Source: Capniomyces stellatus
Lineage: Eukaryota; Kickxellomycota; Harpellomycetes; Harpellales; Legeriomycetaceae
Reading direction: 5' to 3'
Assembly (NCBI GenBank): GCA_001661515.1
Contig: LUVW01000004.1
Location: 392,258 to 456,257 of the forward strand
Length of the DNA: 64,000 nucleotides
Part shown: in pieces, positions 22,101-34,376 of the stretch
Layout: each line of letters begins with the position of its first letter
How positions within the stretch are numbered: position 1 is the first letter of the stretch
Notes under the pieces: model-generated
The model's database searches: none
Told to the model about the DNA's origin: nothing
Seen by the model: the letters and a program-made list of their open reading frames with translations, nothing else
Made by a program: the position numbers and the translations under genes

Positions 22101-25034
22101 GGGGATTTGCATGTCCTCGTGTTTCAAAATTGCCCAACTCGTTGATATTTTTTGTTTTAAAGTGATGTCTTGCTAAAAGCTACTTGGGAATCTGCTTTGA
22201 AATCCCTAAACTAGCCGATTCTGTATGTACTTGCAGTCCTACAATATTATTTAGTAAATCACAAGTCTATGTGTGTTGCAGCTATAATTCAAGAGGACTG
22301 GCCCTAACTATTTTTCACATGTATCTGTTTAGCAAGAGCTGCTACTATCAGAAGCTTGTATCTTTGATATAGAGCCAAACACAACTTTAATCGCCAACAA
22401 CCAGCCTAAACCATGGTTTTACATACACGCCGCCTGTATTAGCTAGCCCTTCAATAGGATGCATCCTAAATAACGCTGCATATTACGATTCATTAGTCCC
22501 AATGGCACCAGCTTTGAGAGTTCAAAAAATATACAATTGGTCTTTTTATTCCGGTTTGAGATGAAAAATCAGTTAAACTCAATTAACACAGCTGGCGAAA
22601 TAAAAACTACTATCTCGTATCAAACAACAGTTTAATGGATATCTGTGTTGGCACTCCAAGGTCAAAGCTGGTACGTCTCTAATGTTTGCCATATATTATA
22701 GTTACACTACTTATTGGTTATAGTATTTTAGTCGTATGATTCTGTATCTGTGTATATTATAAATATATTAATTTTAATAAAAAAAAGTGATTATTTTATA
22801 CATATTGATATTTAAAGTGGTTGGGTATACTCGGTCTATTTTGTGTAATAAATAAATTGCAAGTTAATTCAATAAACTTTTTTGCAAGCTACTCTGAATC
22901 TGGATCTGGTTTAAAATTTGTCGTCGTTAGTACAAATCATTAATATTATGTAAACTACAAGGGCCTTTTGATCCAAAGGTGCCCAATATGTTCAAATTTA
23001 CCGAGCCGACATCGTAGTCGCGATGCGATCTTGCTAATAATGGGGTCTTGTCAAAAGCCTGGGCCACCACACCAGTCGGGTATATTTTTATTCAATTTGG
23101 CCAATGCTTATATAGGTTGTCAGTTTTGGTATTTGGTTACTGTTAGCGAAGCGTAGTTTGTTTATTAGTCTTTTAATACCAAGTTTGTGTGTTATCGCTC
23201 ACGTTGTATTACCGAAGCAGTGTTATCATTTTAACATATACTTGGTTACTGCTGAGCTTTTTAACCTAAACTTGCCATTTGCTAAGCTTTCATTGGTGAT
23301 TCACAATTTAAAAAACTGACCAAGCTACGACCGAATCTATTTATCCACTACTAAACTGTGATTAATGGTCACATAATCACAGAAAAAAGTGACTATGCTA
23401 TACGGCCATTTTATTGGTGTAAGGACGGTAGTACTTTATAAAGCTTTCAATACCACATCCTCAATAAAGATACTATACACACTAACAACTCATCTTATCT
23501 AAGACTGTGAAGAAATAAGAATAAAAGAATAAAAATGACTCGAATTTTTATGTATTTACATTACCATTTCCGAATATAATATGGCATTATAAGTAGTGTG
23601 TAAATAATGAGGAAAGCATCGCATGCAGCATACAGTTTGTGACAAGGACACTATGATAGATATACAAAAGTAACAGCGGTGGTGCTGTATAGCTGGTAGT
23701 TAGTAGTTGGAGTATATTTAAAAAGAAAATGTAGCTGCTCTGATCCAACGTTGATAAAAGCTTTTCGTTTTAAATTAGTGAGAATTTTTTTATTTTAAAA
23801 TAGGGTCAGCTTTATCCGCTAGTGTAAATTCAAGAGAAAAAGAAATAGCTGAATTTTCGAAATCTCAGCCATTTGACTGTAAAGTTAGCATGTAAATTAA
23901 AAATGTCACATTCACTTTTCGAGGCGGAGTCTGCGCTGCTTTATATATGGCAAAAACAAACCAATTTTAATAAAAAACCTTTGGATAGATGGAAAAGATA
24001 AAAAAGATAAGGCAATAGCGTCAAGAGATAAAAGAGATAACAGAATGGAAAGAGCGGAAAGAATCAAAGGGATAATAGTATTAGTAGTATAGGTGAAGAA
24101 AATGATGAAAACAGAAAACCGATTTCTGGATGGTTACATATAAGTGCACAACATAAATCCAAGGGTTTTACTTGTACTAAAATTTATTTTTTTCAGATAA
24201 TAAACATTAATTTACTTTACTCGCAAGACTTGAGATTGTTTGCGCAGTTGTGCAAAAATAATTTTTGATTTATTGTTATTACTGAAGATTATCACAATTT
24301 ATAATTTAGTAAACCTAATCTAATATATTATTTTTCCCTTCCCATTGCTAATATTAATAAAAAAACCAATGCAGACAATAAAGTGTTGAAGGATACAACC
24401 ATATCTTATGACATAGCAGTGATATTTTGCACAAAATAAACATGGTCAAGCCGAGTCTGGCAAAGACAAGTCCGTGTAGATAGTAAAATTAAGCAAGGCA
24501 CATACTTTGCAGAGTTTCAAAGACTATTGTAGCTTTGTTCTTTTTTTTTCAACTTCAAGAATACTTGAAACCGAGTCAGTGAACCTAATAGAGTCTCACC
24601 GGCAGTATTCGGACTTAAAGAATTACTGTAATTAAGCAGCTTTATCATCGTCGTTTTTACTGCTTTGTTTTGTTCCTTTTGGTTAATTTTTTGGTAAGGG
24701 TAAAACAAAACTTGAAACACAACAGTCAATTATTGTAGGATAAATTGTATTTGTAACACATCTTTTTATAAAGTGTTGATAACAAATCAATTACAGACAC
24801 CGGAGGCTCAAGAGGTATCCCCTCCCCTAACTGGATTCACTATTTAAAGGAAAATAAAAATCCTTTTTTTTTTAAAGCTTAACCATAAATGAATAGTAGT
24901 TTGCAATAGTTGTATAAAGTGATTTTTTTTTCTCAATATAAAGTTTGTTCTTTGTTTACGTACTTTTCATATACTTGGTTTTTTTTTGAAGCCACGTACC
25001 AAAGACTATAAACATATAACATACACAAGCTGCG
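19188..25034. other. Gene-poor 5.8 kb divergent spacer
   Basis: This is the largest gap in the window, between minus-strand paralogue B and plus-strand paralogue C. It is AT-rich with a C9 run at 20666-20674, TA-rich repeats near 22755-22790, and a G+C-richer island at about 22965-23095. In the island the minus strand stays open for more than 40 codons and reads like protein, but it is closed by stops on both sides and has no start. It may be a decayed gene fragment or chance. I find no tRNA, intact ORF or transposon termini. It should hold the promoters of both flanking transporters. Confidence 0.5.
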
Positions 25035-26708
25035 ATGGAAAACCGGACGCATAAGTACGGGAAGAAGGAGGATGTCAGCACCAGCGCTCCAAAAGATGTT
25101 CTGAATATAAATATTGAAGCCGAGTTGACTCCGCACGAGAGAGTGGTTGTAAAGGGATATTTGAAGAAAGTAGACACACATATTTTGCCTATTTTGATAC
25201 TCCTTTACCTCAGTGCGCTGCTAGACAGATCCAACTTGGGAACGGCCTATGTCGTTGGACTTAAAAGCGACTTGAACTTGTCAAAAATCGATGAGGGAAA
25301 TGTGGCAGCGGCATTTTCCATATGCTATATACTGTTTGAAGGTAAATATTGCCGCTATTATCTTTATTGAAAGTCGTGTGTATACTTACTCTATGGTTTC
25401 TAAAAATCAATAGTTCCATCCAACATGTTATTGAAAAGGATCAAGCCACATATTTGGTTCTCTTTTATCGGAGTATCTTGGGCAATTGCAACCATTTGCC
25501 TTGGGATAGCAAAAAACGGGCCTCAACTATCTGCTATTAGAGCAATAATTGGTGCGTTCCAAGCAGGATTCACGCCTGGGGTTGTTGCGTACCTACCCTA
25601 CTGGTATACTAGGCAGGAGATTGGACCTCGAATGGCTTTGTTCTTTTCAGCTCTTTCAATCTCAGGAATAATAAGTGGCCCTATTGCATATGGCCTTACA
25701 TTGATTGAGGTTGGTTATTGAGTGATGGTTTCGTATACAGTTGTAAATTCAAGAGAAGTGTTGACACATTGACTCGGTTTTAGTAATTAAGAGGGGGGCT
25801 CGTATTTAAAACCTAATCGACTACAATTGTATAATTAGATCCCGACTTTCAAGAAATACCAGAATATATTCATTCCCGAAGGCGCGTTTACGCTTCTAAT
25901 AGGTGTTTTAGCATTTTTCATGGTCCATGACTTTCCAGAAACGTCAAGCATGCTGACCAAGGAGGAGCGCAAAATAGCTACTATCCGCATCGATTCTAGC
26001 CAAGGGTCAGCCACAAAAGCAAAGATGCCGTTTAAACAGACAGTTAAATCGTTGATGGACTGGAAAATTGCACTGTTTATCGTAATGTTCTTTGGCTCCA
26101 GCTATTCAAACAATGTTATTGGGTTGTTTAACCCAACAATTATAAAGACGATGGGATTCTCAACCAGCATGACATTGTTATTTTCCTCATTCCCGCATTT
26201 TGCCGGACTGTGCAACGCAATGATTATGACCAAGGCAGTATCTAAATATCCGTTGTGGATTCTGGTTTCCATTAACTCGACATTCGTTATGTTGGGATTT
26301 TTGGTGGCTGGGTTTGCTTCGGGAAATGTTTTAAAGCTTGTGTTTTTGGTTGTTGCGGGAATTGGGGCTGCTCCTAATGTGTCTCTAATAATGACGTGGG
26401 CCTCTGTAAACATGGGCGGTATCTCCAAGAGGATGATTGCTTCTGCCTTGATTATCTCTGTTGGGTCAATGGGCGGTGTTGTATCACCCTATCTGTACAC
26501 AAGCAACCTCTCACCCAAATTTACTGTTGGGTTTTTGATAATGGCAATAGGTCAGCTCCTGACTATTATTTTCTCTGTTGTTCTCTTTTTTTACTTTAAA
26601 CGAACCAACAAATTCCGTGATGAAAGCGCCATAGATGTTTCTCATCTAAGCGAAGAGGTACAAACCAACATGAATGATAAGCACCCGCTTTTTAGATACA
26701 AGCTGTAA
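25035..26708 (+). CDS. MFS transporter, Dal5/Tna1-like, three exons (paralogue C)
   Basis: Exons 25035-25341, 25414-25709 and 25839-26708 join to 490 residues (phases 1 and 0). Motifs: LKKVDTHILPILILLYLSAL then LDRSNLGTAYVVGL, VPSNMLLKRIKPH rebuilt over junction 1, RAIIGAFQAGFTPGVVAYLP, YWYTRQEIGPRMALFFSALS, IPTFKKYQNIF after junction 2, and the C-terminal DVSHLSEEVQ with HPLFRYKL. It is a 12-helix anion:cation symporter of the plasma membrane; the substrate is unknown. The second intron has the donor GTTGGT, weaker than the GTAAGT/GTAAAT donors of its paralogues, but its position and phase match theirs exactly and the acceptor TTAG is preceded by a CTAAT branch-like site. It is closest to paralogue D. 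Confidence 0.92.
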
Positions 26709-29700
26709 ACCTGTACTGCATATCTTTAGTCTGCTTCACTACAGTAAACCCATACACAAACCAGTTCCCTTTTTGCTGTTTGCGTATTTATGTTATATAT
26801 CATTTGTCATTTCTTTAAAGCGAATAAAGTCTATTATTTTATGTTTCTCGTTTGGGTTTAAGCGCTTTAAGCGCTATAAACGATCGTTTGATGCTTTTAT
26901 AACAGCTAGTAAGTCCAAGAAATTTTTAGATCGGATGGTGATAAAACGATCAGCCTAGTTCCTATATATCTTTTGAACACTTTTATACCATCACTGGAAA
27001 ATATCACTTATTTGGTGTAGAGATGTGGATTTTGAAATACATTAATAGCACTCTATTTTTGCTTATTTCAAATCTTAATAATACAATAAATAAACAAAGA
27101 GCACAGCCATTCCAGCCAAGATGATGCTTTGTGTGATTGGAATTGCTTTGCCCTCAAAAAAACCAGTGGTAAATACGACTTGAAACCCATCAAAATCTAC
27201 ATCTACACATCTACACATCTTCATCTTTAATTAATCCTTGTATCGCAATTATGGCCTTCTACACTTTTGTTCAAACAATTGGTTCTTTTTTTTTCTTTCT
27301 TTTTTTTCTACCAATATTAACTGTCGGATTCTTTTCTAATTTAGCCAACATTTTACTCCAGCGACACAGCAAAGCCTTCTTGCTTCCTTTCGATCTGTCA
27401 CAAACTTAGCATAGGGATGGTATATTGCTTTCCATATTGAAAAATGATATTTCCTTGGGGTCTAAATGACACCAACTCCAATATCAAAATCAGTGTTTAA
27501 TAAAAAGGTAGCGAAACTGATCCTATTTTTTTTATCAGGAGGTGGACATTGTTTAGATTTACACACGGCTGATGGTGGGTACATCAAATTCTGATTGAAC
27601 CAGCCGGGCTGATCGGGCTGATTGGTCAGTGCACGCTTTGGTATCGCTGTTTGTTTCTGGAACAAGATGCACCAAATAGTGCTTTTTAGCGCAGTGCTGG
27701 GGATGTGAGAAGACCGTACGAAATTTCAAAGAGATCGTGCATTTGGGTCAACAAATTAATGCAAAGTAAGTTGACCTTGTGCATTGGACACTCAAGCAAA
27801 GCAGCAGCTTCACTTTTTAGGGGAGTATACCTTTTCCAGATCCAGGTTAGAAAAAAAAAGGCTGGTGGTGGAGTAAATGATTCAAAAGCAATAGTTGTGG
27901 TTTAGATGTTGTGTAATATGAATCGCAATCGATAATAAAAAAACGGACGTAGACGTGTAATGGCCGTTATTTACAGTGTACATTACGCCATAGTGTCAGT
28001 GGCAAGCAATCCATGATTTATAAACTGTCATTTGCGCCCTTTTTTTTAAAAAAAAAAAGAGCATGTATAAAATTCCCTGTTCCCCTTGAAACTTACCCCT
28101 GGTGTATCGATTAAGCAATATTATAAGTGGGATGTGAGACCATGTAGAGTTAATTATCCTGGAAAAAAGAGATGAACAAAATACACTGTCATTATGCAAA
28201 GCTGGACAATAAACACAAGGAGTATTGAAAGCTAAAATGTATTGAAAATCAACTCCTACAACATTCACAACATTCATTTCGGTTGCCGCAAGTGGAAGTG
28301 ATATTTGTTTTTTTTTAACTCGAGCTAATAGATACTTGGGCTGGTTAGTTAAATTTAAAGCATAATTGTATACTTGACCCCAATACCAATTAATAATTGG
28401 GCTAGATAGTTTCTAATTTTGTCAAACATGGTTTTTTTTTTAGATTGAATTTTGTTTACATAGTATTGTATTTATTATTCATCACACTGGCAAATATTTA
28501 CACAGCTAAAACTGTTATTCGTTGTCATTCGAGAAATCGTGAGTTGGACGCTAAGGGGATCAATAATTTAATTTGGTCGAATAAAATGTATTTACAAACT
28601 CTAATTGATTTGGACTCAAACAGCAATCTCGATACTCTAAAAATACAGCAACGCAATACTAAACCCATATATACCATATACTATATACTATATACCATAT
28701 TTACTATTTTTCTTAGTGCGCATGGTTGTGGATTATATGGGCAGAGCATATTTTGAATTTAGAAATGCAGCACCACTGTTTGTATCAGCTTTATTTCTTT
28801 TCTTTTATTGTTGAAATTCCAGCCTTATTTCTATAATTGTTGATAATGGCAGTTATTTCAGTCCTTTTTTTTTATACAATTTTACTTTTGCTATTTTTAT
28901 TGTGCTGCTTTTACCACTTTACTATTTTTACTGATTTAATACAGTAGGGATTAGCTCAACTGGTTACAACTCCTGCCACAATAGGCAATTATTTGTTTAT
29001 ATAGCTGCACTTTACCAATATTCAGCCCTTGCTGTATACAAGCTAATTAAAAATGGTGCAGAATTTACAAAGTATTAATAAACAGAGCGAGTAGACAGTA
29101 CTAAAAGGTAATTAATTGAAGTTACAGAAAACTTCAGGCCAAATTGGTTTGAGAATAAGAAATGGCTATTTAAAGTGATGTCGTTTAGTGTAGCCAATTG
29201 AGCCAAGCAAATCAACGTTGACATGTTTGAGCACAGTGCTAGCTTGAATATGAATATGAAGAGTTTGTTAGTAAAAGACTCCGTCTTTCGTTTGAAGTCT
29301 TTCAAGGGATTTATTTGTACATTAGGCAAACGAATTGGCTTGATTTTGATATTGGTGTTTAAAGCAACAAACGGACGCAGATTTAAACTTGAAACTAAAT
29401 TGCAAACTGACAAAATATGTTACAAACTTTAAAAAGAAAAAAAGAGATATAGATATCTTGATTAGACCATCATCAGTCATAAAGTGAATGTAGGCGTGAT
29501 GTAATTATAAACATATGCCAGAATCGACCACTTTTTACTGCACTTAACAACTTTTGTTTTTTTTTACTTTTTACTTTAATTCATTTTTTATTATTATTTT
29601 TTTTTTTTTTAAAAAAAAACGGTATAAAGCCGGAATATATATGGCATGCAAAGGTCTGAGATGATATCTGCTGTTTTAATCAATTGATAATAACACAACA

Positions 29701-29884
29701 GGGTTGACCGAGTGCACATACCTGTAAACTAATATTACTACCACCTACCATTACTGTTACGAATACAACCAGTAATACTATATAAAAAAACAAAAAAAAA
29801 ACACTATACTTTTATATTTAAACAACAGAGCTACGGTTGGAATAAAATCCAAATAAGAAAACAAAGAAGGCCAAAGTGGAAAGA
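26709..29884. other. Intergenic between MFS genes C and D
   Basis: This 3.2 kb AT-rich stretch lies between two plus-strand paralogues. A moderately G+C-richer part (about 27540-27840) has no convincing frame. At 28949-28960 there is a sequence close to a tRNA A-box (TAGCTCAACTGG), but no matching B-box or cloverleaf follows. The 103-codon frame at 28445-28756 lacks an ATG supported by context and has no domain. No gene is called. Confidence 0.5.
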
Positions 29885-31618
29885 ATGGCCGAAAAAATTA
29901 ATGCCGACGAAAAGGACATTGCTATGCGCAGTGACTCCTCAAGTGATGAAAAAGTCCAACTTAACGTGGAAGCTGAGTTGACTGAACGTGAAGAGGAGAT
30001 CAAGAGGGGATATTTAAAAAAGATCGATGTGAGAATTATTCCTATGTTGACGCTATTGTATCTCAGTTCACTGGTTGACAGAGCCAACGTTGGATCCGCT
30101 TACGTTGTTGGACTACGTGAAGGACTGAAAACCTCAACAGTTGATGAAGCAAACATTGTTTCACTGTTTGCCGTGACTTATATCATATTTGAAGGTACAA
30201 TAATCTAAATACTGGTAAAACAAAACAAACCGAAAATGAATGACCTATGTTTACATATCATAGGATATCCAATGCATCTAAAAAACAAAAAAAGCAATGT
30301 TGATCAATAGTTCCATCGAATATGCTGCTGAAGCTTTTCAAGCCACATATATGGTTTGCGTTTATTGGTACTACATGGTCAATTGCTACGCTGGTTCTTG
30401 GGTTTGTTGAAAACGGAGCCCAATTCGTTGCAATCAGAGCTGTTCTTGGAGCCCTACAGTCAGGATTAGCACCGGGCGTTGTTGCATACTTGCCGTACTG
30501 GTATACGCGTGAAGAGATTGGGCCTCGAATGGCTTTGTTCTTCTCAGGATTACCTGTTGCAGGGATTATAAGTGGGCCACTCGCATTGGCACTGACCCTT
30601 ATTGAGGTAAATAGTCTTTGTTATGGCTTGGTTTACGCTTTATTATTGTAATTTGGTTTTGGTTTGCGTTTGATAATGACCAAAGGCTTGTTTATAATCT
30701 AATGACTCTAACTTGACTTCTATACATAACTTTTCATTTGTACTCTAGATTGAAGGCTTAAAAAAGTACCAAAATATCTTTATATTTGAGGGTGCATTTA
30801 CCATTTTGATTGGTATTATGGCATACTTTTTGATTCACGATTTCCCTGATACAGCCAAAATCCTGACTGAAGAGGAGCGGAAAGTAGCTGTTCGTCGTAT
30901 CAATGCCAGTCAAGGTTCAGCGGCAAGAGCAAAGCTGTCCACCAGACAAGTCATTGCATCGATGATGGACTGGAAAATACTTCCATTTATTATCATGTTC
31001 TTCAGTGCTAGTTACTCTAATACCGTGATTGGATTTTTTAACCCAACTATTATCAAGCAGATGGGCTTCTCTGTTGGAATTACGCTGCTAGTATCTGCCT
31101 TGCCTCCACTAGCTGGACTCTTTATGGCGCTTTTTATGGTCAAGGCTGTATCGAAATACCCACTGTGGCTTTTGATTACAATCAATGCCTCTTTTGTTCT
31201 TTTAGGATTTGGTGTTGCTGGTTTTGCTTCAGGAAACGTGCTAAAGCTTGTGTTTTTGGTTGTTGCGGGAATTGGTGCTGCTCCTAATGTATCTCTGATT
31301 ATGACGTGGGCCTCTGTAAACAGTGGAGGAATTTCCAAGAGACTTATAGTTTCGCCAATGGTTATCTCCCTAGGATCAACCGCCTCAATTGTAGCACCTT
31401 ACTTGTTCACCATTAACCTTGGACCTGCGTTTACAGCTGGATTTTTGGTTATGGTGTTCTCTCAAATTATAACTATAGTTCTCTGTGTAGTTTTCCTAAT
31501 CCACTTTAAGAGAGTCAACAAATTCCGTGACGAAAACCCTGTAGATGTTTCACATTTGACCGAAGAAGAACAAACCAACATGAACGACAACCATCCATCA
31601 TTCAGATACAAGGTTTAG
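29885..31618 (+). CDS. MFS transporter, Dal5/Tna1-like, three exons (paralogue D)
   Basis: Exons 29885-30194, 30311-30606 and 30749-31618 join to 491 residues (phases 1 and 0). The start is the ATG at 29885, three codons into the open frame, because the frame begins with GTG. Motifs: LKKIDVRIIPMLTLLYLSSL then VDRANVGSAYVVGL, VPSNMLLKLFKPH over junction 1, RAVLGALQSGLAPGVVAYLP, YWYTREEIGPRMALFF, IEGLKKYQNIFIFEGAF after junction 2, and the C-terminal DVSHLTEEEQ with HPSFRYKV. It belongs to the same transporter family as paralogues A-C and is most like C; a 33-base stretch around GLKLVFLVVAGIGA is nearly invariant between them. Introns occupy the same sites as in A and C but differ in sequence. 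Confidence 0.92.
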
Positions 31619-34376
31619 ACTCGGAAACTTGTAGATTTCTTTTTTGAAATGCTATGTTTTGTATAATTGTTGTAGTATTTTTATACATTTGTGGCCGATT
31701 TACAGTTCTTTTCATCTTGAAATGTTTGTCTCTCTCTTAATATACATCATGTCATAATTTTAGCCACCATTCAGCATTGGTGCGATGTTTATAACATAAA
31801 GATAGTTGGATGCACCATTAGAACATTGTTGGCTATAATTGAACTTTTGACTTGAAATTCGCGTATAGGCCAAATATCCCCTTTTTCTTCTTTGTAGACG
31901 TTATATATCGGTTAGGCAAATTTAGAGCGGAGGATGTATTTCTGCTCCCTTTAGTTTACCTCGAGGAGTGTTGTGTGGAAATGGCTGGTTTCTGCAGCTT
32001 TCGGAGATTCAGTCTTGCATTTGGACTAAGTTGTGTCAATTTCTGCTAGTCAGCGTATTGAGTACAGTATTTCCAAAAGTATAGTGCGACTATTCGACTA
32101 TTTGCTATTATGTGGTCTCATTGTACTTTGCACTATTAAAAAACGTAACAATTCTGTTCATTTTTTGTCCAGTTTTAATTCGAGGAATATGTTTAAAATC
32201 AGCTGCTATGTCTCATCAATTGAGAATCTGCAATTCGTCTAAATTCATCTTATTTGTGCTGATAGTTATGGTGGGTTGAGTTTAGGATTAGCCTTGTAAA
32301 GAATAAGATGAAAGATAGGAGAAAGGGAGGTAAATACTGTGTTTGAGAAATAAATATGAATAATGCTAAAAGTGATTTTTATAAAATGAAACTAAAAGCG
32401 AAGAGATGCTGAAAAGATAAAGCTGATACGTTGGAGTGTAAAGTTTGGATGTAACATTAAATGATTTTCGAGCGTTTGTGAGAGTTTTTTTTCTTTTTTT
32501 TTTCGTTGAAAGAATTAAAAGTAAAACGTTGGGCAAATTTAGTGTTGAAAATCCAAGGTTGGAAATAAAATAAAATAAATAACCCCAAAATTGGAAATAA
32601 CAAATAGTGGATTTTGGCTTTGTATCACTTGGAAAATACTAGAGATAAAAACCAACGCATTAATTTAACCCAAAACCGTTTTACAAGTTGGTAAGGTGTA
32701 AGTTTGATGAAGGTAGGTTGTGTAAAAGACTATTCCAAAAAGTGAAAAAAAAACATCTGGGGTAAAGGCACTAGGCAAAGTAAATCTGCAGTCAAGCAGA
32801 GATTGGTATTTAGCATGAGCGATTTTGCTAGGATGCTTTTTTAAACTCGAGTAGGGGGGGGGAGGGAGAGTAATGTGGTGAATGTGTGGTGGAGGGTAGG
32901 GGGAGATGAGGTGGTGGTTTCTAGCACAATTTGCAAGAAAAGAAGATAGGTTGGTTTGGTTGGGGAGGTTCATGTGTTTGAATATTAAAAGGAAAAAAAA
33001 AACGAGATACAATTAAACAATTAGTGAACACATAAAGCCAATGTGATACTATTTATTATAAAATATTACACATGGTCAGACGCAAAAATGGAAGGATACT
33101 GGCAGTGTAATTGGCTGCGAATTGTATTCAATTTGTTGTTTTGATGAGTAATGTTATTAAAAGTGGGGAAGGGAGTAAGATCAAGTAAAGCGTGTATTTT
33201 CTAAAAGAAAAAAAATGACTTGATAGTATTTAGAATGAGGATTGGTAAGATTCGAGAAGGTTGTGTTACAAATATTTTTTTATTTTGGATAAAAGAAGCT
33301 TGGTGGTAGGGGAGTGGGGGGGGGAGTGTTGCTAGAGATATCAAGTAAAAAAGATTGTAGCATTTGGGTTTGGTCGAAGAAAGTTCCAGTTTCCTTTGGT
33401 GAGTAATAATTTGCTTAAAGTTGCTAAACAGTGACGATGAAATTAAAGATGGTTTTGGCTGTTGTGCTGTTGTTGGAGGGACGCGAGTTAAATGAGATGG
33501 GAATATTGGTTACAAACTAGGCTATGGTTGATAAAAAAGAGGAGATATATTGACTGGTAATTTGAAATTTGTGGCATTGCAAGGTACGGTTTTAATCGTG
33601 ATTTAAAAATTAACAGTCATTAAGTGCTAAACAAGTACATTTAAAAGGCAGACTTTTTTAATTAATAAACAAAGCAATAAAAAGTAAATAGGACCAAGGA
33701 AGAAAGAAAGAAAAAAAAGACTGTTTTTAATCAAAGCAAAAGTGGTGGAGAAGATGGAAAATAGAAAGTGAGAAATAGGAAATGGGAAACAGAAAGTAGA
33801 GAGAAAAACTGAATGAAACAATAATGGAATTAGAGGGGATTAATCGCATTAACACAGCTGAAAGAAAACATTTTTCACCAAGTTTAATGCAGGCTTTTGT
33901 TTTTTTTTATTTACTTGATTAAATGAAATAGATTTGTAAACCCTACAACTTACACTTCCCCACTTCCACCCCCCCCCCCCTCATTCACCCGTCTAATTCT
34001 TTCAATCCTAGTTAACCTTTACCTTAAAATACCGAACCCTAAATCTAAATTAACCGTTGTGGGAATTAACCTTAGCTGTTTAGCCAACAGTGATTCTAAA
34101 GAATATCCGAAACACCAATATCACACTTGAAATACGACGGCCTTGCCTCACACAAAAACGATAATCCTGAGCACGAAAAAACGGCGAAAGTAGGGAATCC
34201 ACAATACCAACAGAATTAAAAAAACAAAAAGAGAGTATATTTGGGTGCTGTAAAAGTAACAGAAGAGGATACTACTAACAGTGTGACCAGGCTTTAGAGT
34301 AAATATAAATATATATTTAAAAATAAGGCAGATACAAACACGAAATAGGCAAGAATAGAAAGATATATATATATAA
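31619..34376. other. Intergenic with G/C homopolymer tracts
   Basis: This 2.75 kb AT-rich spacer lies between two plus-strand genes. It carries a G9 run (32854-32862, inside a longer G-rich purine patch to about 32915), another G9 (33316-33324) and a C12 run (33969-33980). From about 34200 it becomes purine-rich, the likely leader of the next gene. Frames at 32665-33012 and 33627-33821 (minus) are low-complexity shadows. No gene is called. Confidence 0.55.

Noticed and set aside
22970..23060. Resemblance of the G+C island to a conserved large-subunit rRNA segment (ATGTCGGCTC)
   Set aside because: Only about ten bases agree; the flanking bases do not follow any rRNA I know, so a rRNA or organelle-derived insert is not supported.
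28946..29030. Possible tRNA beginning GGGATTAGCTCAACTGG
   Set aside because: The A-box-like part is good but no B-box, anticodon arm or acceptor pairing follows, so no cloverleaf can be drawn.
14234..31618. A metabolic gene cluster built around the transporters
   Set aside because: No enzyme genes lie among the four transporters; they are a tandem/inverted family expansion only.
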